Positions 16,550-23,944 of a DNA stretch of 41,540 nucleotides are shown here, piece by piece (positions within the stretch are counted from its first letter, which is position 1; each line of letters starts with the position of its first letter). The notes beneath the pieces were generated by a model. The model made no database searches. It saw only the letters and a program-made list of their open reading frames with translations, and was not told the origin of the DNA. The translations under genes were made by a program, and so were the position numbers. Origin of the DNA: an uncultured Lachnospiraceae bacterium (GTDB lineage Bacteria; Bacillota; Clostridia; Lachnospirales; Lachnospiraceae); contig CAMVRS010000010.1 in NCBI GenBank assembly GCA_947169935.1, forward strand, positions 1-41,540. Reading direction: 5' to 3'.

Positions 16550-17914
16550 ATGTATGATGAATTTGAAAACAAAAATGTAAATAACGATTATTACAGTAAT
16601 CCATATCAGGCGCAGATGGGATATCAGAGCGTTCAGCAGACCACTGAGCCTCCGAAGCAGAAAAAGAAAAAGCCTATGGGGACGTTCGGAAAGATTTGCC
16701 TGGGAGCAGCGATAGGTCTGGTATTCGGACTGTTTGCGGGACTGGGAATATTTGCGGTACAGCAGGGCGGAAAGTTCCTTGGCCTGACAGGTAACAATAA
16801 TACAGCAACTGCTGCGGCAACACAGGCAAGAACGAGCTATAGCGCTGAGAAGCCGGAGATAGGCACAACCGCAACAGTAGACCAGCATACTACGATAGAG
16901 GCAGCCAATACCACCACTACTGTTGTAACGGATGTGACCAAAGTTGTTGAGGAAGTGATGCCCTCTATAGTATCCATCACAAATAAAGGAACCTACAATT
17001 ACTATTATTATACGGTACCCAGTGAGTCCAGCGGATCCGGAATAATCATGGGATCAAATGATGAAGAACTCCTGATAGTATCCAATTACCACGTAGTAGC
17101 TGATAACGATACCCTTACGGTATGCTTTGCAGACGGAAGCGAAGCAGAAGCTCTGATCAAGGGCGGCGATTCAACAAGGGATCTGGCAGTCATAGCAGTA
17201 AATCTTGATGATATCAGCGATTCTACATTGAACTCTATAAAGATCGCTACCATGGGTGATTCAGACTCATTAAAGGTAGGTGAACCTGCAATTGCCATAG
17301 GTAATGCTCTGGGATACGGACAGTCGGTCACAACAGGTGTTATAAGTGCTGTAAACCGTGAGATGAATATGGAGAATACAAAGGGAACATTCATTCAGAC
17401 GGATGCAGCTATCAACCCGGGTAATTCAGGCGGAGCACTCCTTAATATTAATGGCGAGGTTATAGGTATCAACTCCAATAAGATAGGTGGTACTACCGTA
17501 GAAGGTATGGGTTATGCGATCCCTATCTCCGCTGCAAAGCCTATCATTGAAGAACTGATGATGAAGACAACCCGTACACTGGTTGATGAAGATGACAGAG
17601 GTTTCCTGGGTATAACCGGAGCAACCATCACACAGCAGGAGAGAATGGTATATGGCTATCCCGAAGGCGTGTATGTAGCAAATGTCAATGACGGTTCCGC
17701 AGCAGATCTTGGCGGACTTCAGAAAGGCGATTTCATAACAGCATTCGATGGTGAGAGCATATCATCCATGGAAGGTCTTCAGAGACTGCTGATGTATTAC
17801 CGCGACGGTGACACCATAGAGGTGGAGATATTGAGACCTGCAGGTAACAGTTATAAGCAGATGACCCTGGAAATAACCCTTGGCGATAAGAGCGTCCTGG
17901 GCAGAACAAACTAA
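16550..17914 (+). CDS. htrA: HtrA/DegP-type membrane-anchored serine protease
   Basis: Surface quality-control protease of 454 residues. A proline- and lysine-rich cytoplasmic head is followed by one membrane span (about 48-70), a Thr-rich linker, the trypsin-like S1C domain and a C-terminal PDZ domain (about 345-450, starting GFLGITG). The catalytic triad is complete: H181 in SNYHVV, D211 in TRDLAV and S293 in NPGNSGG. AAGGAAG lies upstream of the ATG. It is divergent from the SulP gene and ends in a strong terminator, so it is a single-gene unit. In Bacillota such proteases degrade misfolded secreted proteins under envelope stress. Confidence 0.93.
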   Translation: MYDEFENKNVNNDYYSNPYQAQMGYQSVQQTTEPPKQKKKKPMGTFGKICLGAAIGLVFGLFAGLGIFAVQQGGKFLGLTGNNNTATAAATQARTSYSAEKPEIGTTATVDQHTTIEAANTTTTVVTDVTKVVEEVMPSIVSITNKGTYNYYYYTVPSESSGSGIIMGSNDEELLIVSNYHVVADNDTLTVCFADGSEAEALIKGGDSTRDLAVIAVNLDDISDSTLNSIKIATMGDSDSLKVGEPAIAIGNALGYGQSVTTGVISAVNREMNMENTKGTFIQTDAAINPGNSGGALLNINGEVIGINSNKIGGTTVEGMGYAIPISAAKPIIEELMMKTTRTLVDEDDRGFLGITGATITQQERMVYGYPEGVYVANVNDGSAADLGGLQKGDFITAFDGESISSMEGLQRLLMYYRDGDTIEVEILRPAGNSYKQMTLEITLGDKSVLGRTN

Positions 17915-17949
17915 GATGAAGCATAGCTAAACTTTCGATAGGGTAACGG

Positions 17950-17988
17950 GTGCCTGCCTGTATAGGGATATACAGACAGGCACTTTTA
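17950..17988 (+). terminator. Rho-independent terminator after htrA
   Basis: A 15-bp stem with one mismatch (17950-17964 with 17969-17983, starting GTGCCTG and ending CAGGCAC) followed by TTTTAT. Confidence 0.8.
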
Positions 17989-18005
17989 TGATATAGTTAA
18001 TGAGT

Positions 18006-18109
18006 GTCATTCTGAGCGAAGCGAAGAATCTTTAGTGCGTATATGTCATTCTGAGCGAAGCGAAGAATCTTTAGTGCATATATGTCATTCTGAGCGAAGC
18101 GAAGAATCT
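18006..18109 (+). repeat. Three tandem full copies of the 26-bp hairpin repeat
   Basis: Identical copies at 18006-18031, 18045-18070 and 18084-18109, all the ATTCT/AGAAT variant. The period is 39 bp, and the two 13-bp gaps differ by one base. They lie just before the ribosome binding site of clpX and would be in its 5' leader. Confidence 0.9.
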
Positions 18110-18132
18110 TTTAATAAGGAGGAATTTATAGT

Positions 18133-19644
18133 ATGGATCAGGATGCTTACGAAAAAGTATGCAGTGTCTGTCACAGACCGGAGAGTGTTGCCGGAAAGCT
18201 GATGAGGCTGCCTATGAATATGTATCTGTGTGCCGACTGTATGGACAGGACTGCCGATATGGTTGAATCCCAGATGGGTAATATGAATGGTGCGGGAGCC
18301 ATAGACTGGAGTAAAGTAATGGGTATGTATGGGGCTCCGGGATCAAAAGGTGAAAAATCAAATGAGGAATTAACAAAGGGCGACAATACGAAAGAAGAGC
18401 TGCCGAAAGAAAAATCAAATGAAGATTTAAAGCCTGAAGAAAAGGAAGAAAACGAGAATAAAAAAGAATCACCCAAGGGTCCCAAGCTGAATTTCATCGA
18501 TCTGACAGGGCTGCCTTTTGACTTTGGATTTGGCGGAAAGCCCAAGGTTAAAAAGAAACCTAAGGGTGAATACACGCCTTTGCTCGAGCTGAAAGATATT
18601 CCCGCACCGCACAAGATCAAAGAGATGCTGGACGAATATGTGGTTGGGCAGGAACATGCTAAGAAGGTTATGAGCGTTGCCGTTTATAATCATTATAAAA
18701 GGGTCGCAACTAAGACCATGGATGAGATAGAGATAGAGAAGTCCAACATGCTGATGCTGGGACCTACCGGCTGCGGCAAGACTTATCTGGTAAGAACCCT
18801 GGCAAGGATACTTAAGGTGCCACTGGCTGTCACGGATGCTACTACTCTGACTGAAGCCGGTTATATAGGTGACGATATAGAAAGTGTGCTCAGCAAACTG
18901 CTGGCAGCCGCGGACAATGACGTGGACAAGGCGGAGCAGGGTATAGTCTACATAGATGAGATCGATAAGATAGCCAAAAAGCAGAATACCAACTCCAGAG
19001 ATGTGAGCGGTGAGTCAGTACAGCAGGGTTTGTTGAAGCTGCTGGAAGGGGCTGATATAGAGGTGCCGGTGGGAGCGTCTTCAAAGAACGCCATGGTACC
19101 CACTACCAGCATGAATACAAGGAACATCCTGTTTATCTGCGGCGGAGCCTTCCCCGGAATAGAGGAGATAATAAAGAGAAGACTGAATAAGAGCAGCATG
19201 ATAGGTTTCCATGGAGAGGTAAAGAATCCTGAGGAAAAAGATCTTACGATCCTTCAGGAAGTGGAGACGGAGGATATAAGGAAGTTTGGCATGATACCGG
19301 AATTCGTCGGAAGACTTCCCATGGTATTTGCGCTGGAGGGACTTGATAAGGATATGATGCTCAGGATCCTTAAGGAGCCCAAGAATGCTATCCTGAAACA
19401 GTACCAGAAGCTTCTGGAACTGGATGAAGTGAAGCTGGAGTTTGAGGATGACGCCCTTGAGCTGATAGCGGAAAAGGCACTTAAGAAAGAAACCGGCGCC
19501 AGAGCTCTCAGGTCGATCCTGGATGATTACATGGTGGATATCATGTATGAGATACCCAAGGATAAAAATATCGGCACGGTGACCATCACCAGGGAATATC
19601 TGGAAAAGACCGGCGGCCCCAAGATAGAACTCCGTACCCAGTAA
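18133..19644 (+). CDS. clpX: ATP-dependent Clp protease ATPase subunit ClpX, long-linker form
   Basis: AAA+ unfoldase that feeds ClpP. The N-terminal zinc domain has C10, C13, C33 and C36. The AAA+ core carries Walker A GPTGCGKT (210-217), the pore loop G243-Y-I-G, Walker B with D275-E276, the sensor and arginine-finger block SGESVQQG, and the ClpP-docking loop I357-G-F. The C-terminal GARALRS sensor-2 is intact. At 503 residues it is about 80 longer than usual ClpX, the excess being a Lys/Glu-rich, probably disordered linker at about residues 60-135. A strong AGGAGG precedes the ATG. No clpP or tig is adjacent, unlike many genomes, so it may be the housekeeping ClpX or an additional paralogue. 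Confidence 0.9.
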   Translation: MDQDAYEKVCSVCHRPESVAGKLMRLPMNMYLCADCMDRTADMVESQMGNMNGAGAIDWSKVMGMYGAPGSKGEKSNEELTKGDNTKEELPKEKSNEDLKPEEKEENENKKESPKGPKLNFIDLTGLPFDFGFGGKPKVKKKPKGEYTPLLELKDIPAPHKIKEMLDEYVVGQEHAKKVMSVAVYNHYKRVATKTMDEIEIEKSNMLMLGPTGCGKTYLVRTLARILKVPLAVTDATTLTEAGYIGDDIESVLSKLLAAADNDVDKAEQGIVYIDEIDKIAKKQNTNSRDVSGESVQQGLLKLLEGADIEVPVGASSKNAMVPTTSMNTRNILFICGGAFPGIEEIIKRRLNKSSMIGFHGEVKNPEEKDLTILQEVETEDIRKFGMIPEFVGRLPMVFALEGLDKDMMLRILKEPKNAILKQYQKLLELDEVKLEFEDDALELIAEKALKKETGARALRSILDDYMVDIMYEIPKDKNIGTVTITREYLEKTGGPKIELRTQ

Positions 19645-19661
19645 CCATAAAATAATTATAT

Positions 19662-19761
19662 AGATCCTTCGCTTAGCTTAGTGTGACAATTGTCATCCTG
19701 AGCGTAGAATGGCATAGACGTAAATCCGTGTCATCCTGAGCGCAGCGAAGGATCTTTTTTT
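19662..19761 (+). terminator. Inverted pair of hairpin repeats with T run after clpX
   Basis: A minus-oriented degenerate copy (from AGATCCTTCGCT at 19662), a partial plus copy (19692-19710) and a full plus copy (19730-19755). The outer copies can pair as a long stem that ends directly in seven T (19755-19761). It looks like a terminator built from the mobile repeat. Confidence 0.6.
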
Positions 19762-19810
19762 ATTTACCGGTAACATTTTTAGAGAGCCGAAAGAACCCCG
19801 GGAGTAAGTG

Positions 19811-20523
19811 TTATGTAAATCAGCAGGCAGAATGCATTATGTAAAGCAAATATTTGCAGCTTTTCGGAAACGCTATTTTATGTGAAACAGGCCTTTTGTA
19901 CGGCGGAAAGTATAAACAGGATATGATCTTTCATGAAACAGGCATAAATATTATTTTGCAGATAATTATTCATGGTCGGAAAAAGGGCTTTTCGCATTTG
20001 TGTCAATACTTATGTCAACAGCCACAAGCGCCTGTTTTCTTATGTAAACAATATATTTTTTATGATCGGAAAATTATGTTAATCCCAAGGTTGGGAATAT
20101 GGATTACATAAGAGCATAAAATAGAAATTATGTTTACAGACAGAGAGGATTGGGTTGTCCCGGAGGGAATGGGATACATCAAGAGTATTATCCGGATAGG
20201 GGAGGATCTGATACATTTTTTAATATTATGTTAATGGAAAAGAAAATGAAGCAAAAAGTGTGTCGTTAGATCAAAAATAGAAAAAAGTCCGAAGTCAAAT
20301 AATAACTTTAAAGGTCAAATTTTTGAAAAAATACAAAATCCTGCTTTCTTATGTAAACTACATTCGTTTGATTTATGTTAAGCTGCTGAAAGCTGCTCTG
20401 TGAATACCGGATCATGACAAGGCCCGGTAACACCGTCCTACCGGCAGGTTTACAGAAAGCTTTTTAGCAGCCCCGGTATGGAAATAACCCTAATGAGACC
20501 TGTTGAAAATAATCTTATGTAAG
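19811..20523 (+). promoter_or_regulatory. Non-coding region with about twelve TTATGT boxes
   Basis: The 1-kb gap between clpX and the surface-protein gene holds no credible gene. TTATGTNAA or close variants begin at 19811, 19837, 19878, 20010, 20040, 20074, 20128, 20226, 20349, 20373 and 20515, with one on the minus strand at 20104-20111. Several are 24-34 bp apart (20010, 20040, 20074, 20104, 20128), and two share the longer context TTTCTTATGTAAAC (20035 and 20344 regions). By rough base-composition arithmetic such a word should occur less than once here. A multi-site operator for the downstream surface-protein gene is the simplest reading; a decayed element is the alternative. Confidence 0.5.
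20391..20479 (+). other. Possible structured RNA or DNA element with four CCGG arms
   Basis: ATACCGG (20404-20410) is complementary to CCGGTAT (20473-20479), with an inner CCGGTA (20424-20429) / TACCGG (20439-20444) hairpin. GCTGCT (20392-20397) and AGCAGC (20466-20471) can also pair and would cross the outer stem. No known riboswitch class was recognised. Confidence 0.35.
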
Positions 20524-20526
20524 GTA

Positions 20527-20557
20527 TGGACAGAACGGGTATTTTGGAGTATACTCC
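20527..20557 (+). promoter_or_regulatory. Promoter of the surface-protein gene, with -10 inside a palindrome
   Basis: TGGACA (20527-20532), a 17-bp spacer and TATACT (20550-20555). The -10 box lies inside the perfect 12-bp palindrome GGAGTATACTCC (20546-20557), a likely repressor or activator site. The last TTATGT box ends four bases before the -35. Confidence 0.6.
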
Positions 20558-20578
20558 TGCATACACAAATAAGCAGAC

Positions 20579-20601
20579 ATACACATTTCTGGAATGTGTA
20601 T
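20579..20601 (+). other. 5' leader hairpin of the surface-protein mRNA
   Basis: A perfect 9-bp stem ATACACATT/AATGTGTAT with the loop TCTGG, about 20 nt after the predicted transcription start and 30 nt before the ribosome binding site. It may protect the mRNA 5' end. Confidence 0.45.
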
Positions 20602-20644
20602 CGACTATCCTCCGTTATCATCAACGTAAAAAGGAGGATATGTT

Positions 20645-23600
20645 GTGAAGAGAAGCAAGAAAAAAATCTGCAGTCTTTTGCTCACTTTCTGCATGCTGAT
20701 GCAGGGCATGTGTCATCCGATCGTTACCGGAGCCGCCGATCCGGTACAGACGGAGGGGACGGTGAGTGTTGAGATCTATCATGAACATGGTTCGGAGAGC
20801 AGCGGGTGTTATGAGGATATATACCATCCCTGCGGAGGGAAGGTAGTCCTTTTCCATGATGCCGAAACCTATCAGATCTATACCTGTCAAAATTGTATGC
20901 ATAGCTGGCGCGGGCCTCATCCCGATATCCATGAAGGATATTACAAAAGGGAAATGACCTGTACAGCCGATCTTGCAGGGAGTTTCTATATTGAAAGGAT
21001 GACGGATGGAAAGCGGGTTTATCTGGTTGCCGGTCTGATAAAGCTTTCGGATGTCATTGATGATTTCAGTATCGAATGGGGGGAGGAAGGAGAGTATGCT
21101 TCCGGCCGTAATGAGGTGCTGCCTCTGAAAAGGAGGGGGACTTTCCGCGCCACGTTGACTTACCATGATAAGAATCTGGATCAGACTTTTGAAAAGCAGC
21201 TCGAATTCACCGATCTGACTGCTGCCCTTCATGTGGAGTACAGGAACGGTGATGAGCTGGTAGCCGAAACGGATCTGGATTACGGAACCGGACTTGGGGA
21301 TGTGACGCCTCCCGTTAAAACAGGATATGACTTCTGCGGCTATTATAGTGGAGAGAAGCGTTATTATGATGAAGACGGCCATCCTGCAGACTATGGTCTG
21401 CAGACTGTCACGGATTTTGAACTGATACTTGAAGCTAAATGGAAAGCGTCGGAGTACCCCTTTTATTACGGACCGGATGAGGATGGTGACATTATACCGG
21501 ATAAAACAGGGACACTGACCTATGATGCGGCGCCGCCGGATCTTGAACTCGGGGGAGCGGCAGAACGCAAAGGCTATACATTTGAAGGTTACTATATTGG
21601 TGATAAAAAAATATATGACACGGATGGGAAGCCGCTTGGTATTTGGAAGACTGTGCCGGCTCAGACGCCTCTTATACTAAAGGAACGCTGGACACAGAAT
21701 AAATATGTGCTGCGTTACGGAGATGATGCTGACGGGAACGGAAGTCCGGACAGGAGCGTCACACTGGTGTACGGTGACGACCTGCCTTCACTGGATATAC
21801 CTGCCGGCAGGGACGGTTATGTTTTTGACGGATACTATTACTCCGGCAGGCAGATATATAACGGCAACGGAAAGCCCGTATCCGGTCTGCCGGAATTGTT
21901 CGAAGACACCGGTTTGAGTCTGGAGAGCAGATGGCATATAAAGCATTACACCCTGTTTTACGGAGAGGATCGTAACGGTGATGCCAGGCCCGACGGATGT
22001 ATAGAGATCGATCACGGCGCAGATGTTCCCGACTTCGATCTGAGCCTGCTTTCGGCAAAGACGGGTTACAGCTTTGGCGGGTACAAGCTTAATGGCATGG
22101 ACATATGTGATGCTTCTGGGAAAGGCAAAGGCGCCTTTAAGCCTTCATTAGCCGAAGGCCGTTATAATCTGGAGGCGGCCTGGTCGCCCATGACTTTTAC
22201 CCTGTATTACGGAGCCGATGCTGACGGAGACGGCAGGGCGGACAGGTCGGTGACGGTAGTATATGACAGCATGCCGCCGGCTTTGGAGGTTCCGGATGCT
22301 TCTTCGCGCAGGGGGTACCGCTTTGACGGATATTACCTTGGCGGTGTTAAGCTGTTTGACGGGAACGGACAGCCGCTTTCGGTATGGAAGATCATTCCTG
22401 AAGATGGCGGGAATACGTTAAAGGAAAGCTGGAAAGGTGTAAACATAGTCCTGCGTTACGGCGACGATAAGGACGGAGACGGTGTTCCCGACAGGCGTGC
22501 CGAATTTGCCTACGGCGATATGATACCCGATCTGGGACTGGGTGCTCCTGCAGCCAGAAAAGGATATACCTTCCTGGGCTATTATGTGGATGATGTAATG
22601 ATATTTGGCACGGGCGGTCACCCGCAGGGAAGCTGGAATCATTTTACGGAGGAGAAGGAATACATACTTTCTCAGAAATGGCAGGTGAAAAGTTACGGCG
22701 TCAGATACGGGAAAGATGATGACCTGGACGGCATACCTGACGGGACGCTGGATGTGACCTACGGCGAACCGTATGCTGATGTGGGTATTCCCGAACTTAA
22801 GGCCGGTCAGATCTTTGACGGGTATTATCTTGGAGAGGATATGGTCTTTGATGAAGAAGGAAGATCTCTTGGAAACTGGATCTGGGATGTGGATGATCCG
22901 GTTCTGGAATTGAAGAGCCATGTGAAAAAGACAGATCCCCTGCCCACCGAAGATGAAGAAGGCAGTGGGGAAGAGCCTGAAAACGGAGAAGAGATCGGCA
23001 GCGAGGAAGAAGCTGAAACTGGAGAAGAAAACGGCAGCGGAGAGAATAACGAAAACGGGGAAAGTAACAGCGGAAACGGCTCCGGGGGCAGCAGCAGTGA
23101 AAACAGCGTTAGCGGAAACAACTCCGGCAGCAGCAGTGAGAACAGCGCAGGTCATAATCCCACATTGACCGGTCTTAACCGGCGAACCGGCAATAAAACG
23201 CCGGAAACTGCCGAAGACGGAAATCTGTCTGATGGGGCAGATCTTAGTGATCAGGAGACTGCGGGTGGTGAGTCTGATCCTTATCCTGCAGCGGAAGATG
23301 GCGGCGTACCTTTAACGAATGAGGATGAGGACGAAGCTGACATAAGTGATACCGTGGGTAAAAGTGAGGCGGAAACGGAGATCGCGGACGAAACGGGCAG
23401 GACTTTCAGCATAGAAACAGAGGAAAAGAAAGAGTCTGCTGCCCTGCCTGTTATCAGGAAGGTGGCAAAGGCAGGAGCCGTTACCGTTGGCGGCATTGGA
23501 AGCGTACTGGCGGTGTATGCAGGTCTTGTATATGTGCTGGCCATGGCAGAGGTTGATACGATAAGACCTGACGGCAGCAGGAAGAGATTATGCAAGCTCA

Positions 23601-23797
23601 GCATTCATTCGGAGAAGGGCAAGGCGTTTATGATAAGGCTGGGCAGCAGCCTCCAGGAGAAATGCGAGACCAACAGGCTCTGCCTGAAACTGCCTCTGTT
23701 ATTTGCCCTGCGCTATAAAGACCATACTATTATAGTCCAGAGCAGGGGTAAACTTCAGGAAAAGCGTATCGGCAGGGAGATATTTGTGAATATCTGA
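20645..23797 (+). CDS. Surface protein with seven InlB-type repeats carrying calcium-like loops
   Basis: The GTG start follows AAGGAGG by seven bases. The 1050-residue protein has a signal peptide (about 1-30), a Cys/His-rich segment (HPCGG, CQNC, later C) like that of other Clostridia surface proteins, then seven repeats of about 83 residues. Each repeat ends in a GYxFxGYY block as in InlB B repeats; repeats 2-7 also carry a DxDGDGxxD-type loop such as DADGNGSPD, resembling thrombospondin-3 or dockerin calcium loops. An acidic Glu/Gly/Ser/Asn linker (about 760-840), a further acidic stretch, a membrane span at about 943-970 and an 80-residue basic tail follow. There is no LPxTG. It is probably an adhesin or sensor anchored through its C-terminus, with the tail in the cytoplasm. 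Confidence 0.85.
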   Translation: MKRSKKKICSLLLTFCMLMQGMCHPIVTGAADPVQTEGTVSVEIYHEHGSESSGCYEDIYHPCGGKVVLFHDAETYQIYTCQNCMHSWRGPHPDIHEGYYKREMTCTADLAGSFYIERMTDGKRVYLVAGLIKLSDVIDDFSIEWGEEGEYASGRNEVLPLKRRGTFRATLTYHDKNLDQTFEKQLEFTDLTAALHVEYRNGDELVAETDLDYGTGLGDVTPPVKTGYDFCGYYSGEKRYYDEDGHPADYGLQTVTDFELILEAKWKASEYPFYYGPDEDGDIIPDKTGTLTYDAAPPDLELGGAAERKGYTFEGYYIGDKKIYDTDGKPLGIWKTVPAQTPLILKERWTQNKYVLRYGDDADGNGSPDRSVTLVYGDDLPSLDIPAGRDGYVFDGYYYSGRQIYNGNGKPVSGLPELFEDTGLSLESRWHIKHYTLFYGEDRNGDARPDGCIEIDHGADVPDFDLSLLSAKTGYSFGGYKLNGMDICDASGKGKGAFKPSLAEGRYNLEAAWSPMTFTLYYGADADGDGRADRSVTVVYDSMPPALEVPDASSRRGYRFDGYYLGGVKLFDGNGQPLSVWKIIPEDGGNTLKESWKGVNIVLRYGDDKDGDGVPDRRAEFAYGDMIPDLGLGAPAARKGYTFLGYYVDDVMIFGTGGHPQGSWNHFTEEKEYILSQKWQVKSYGVRYGKDDDLDGIPDGTLDVTYGEPYADVGIPELKAGQIFDGYYLGEDMVFDEEGRSLGNWIWDVDDPVLELKSHVKKTDPLPTEDEEGSGEEPENGEEIGSEEEAETGEENGSGENNENGESNSGNGSGGSSSENSVSGNNSGSSSENSAGHNPTLTGLNRRTGNKTPETAEDGNLSDGADLSDQETAGGESDPYPAAEDGGVPLTNEDEDEADISDTVGKSEAETEIADETGRTFSIETEEKKESAALPVIRKVAKAGAVTVGGIGSVLAVYAGLVYVLAMAEVDTIRPDGSRKRLCKLSIHSEKGKAFMIRLGSSLQEKCETNRLCLKLPLLFALRYKDHTIIVQSRGKLQEKRIGREIFVNI
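21228..22921 (+). repeat. Seven protein-coding repeats of about 249 bp
   Basis: Units begin near 21228, 21444, 21691, 21935, 22184, 22433 and 22682. They are diverged at DNA level, so the array is old rather than a recent expansion. The first unit lacks the calcium-like loop, and the last has a shortened end. Confidence 0.75.
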
Positions 23798-23805
23798 TAT
23801 TATAA

Positions 23806-23902
23806 AGATCCTTCGCTGCGCTCAGGATGACCCCTGTTATGTCATCCTGAGGAGCGCAGTAATTATGTCATCCTGAGGAGCGCAGCGACGAAGGATCTTT
23901 TC
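23806..23902. repeat. Inverted set of hairpin repeats after the surface-protein gene
   Basis: A full minus-oriented copy (23806-23831), a partial plus copy of the extended variant (23841-23859) and a full extended plus copy (23867-23898) followed by TTT. The outer copies are inverted and could form a bidirectional terminator-like stem between the two genes. Confidence 0.75.
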
Positions 23903-23944
23903 ATGCCTTGAAACTTAGGCTTAAACAGAGTAAAATAAACTAAT

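Noticed and set aside
18006..18109. Short regularly spaced repeats that could be read as a CRISPR array
   Set aside because: There are only three units, the spacers are nearly identical to each other, no cas gene is present, and the same repeat occurs singly in many other gaps.
19854..20111. 85-codon open frame in the TTATGT-box region
   Set aside because: It has a TTG start without a ribosome binding site and a composition driven by the repeated boxes (recurrent Leu-Cys), and it is unlike any neighbour's codon use.
20391..20479. Known riboswitch (c-di-GMP or cobalamin) for the CCGG-arm element
   Set aside because: The conserved cores of those classes, as far as I can recall them, are not present, and the element lies upstream of the likely promoter.
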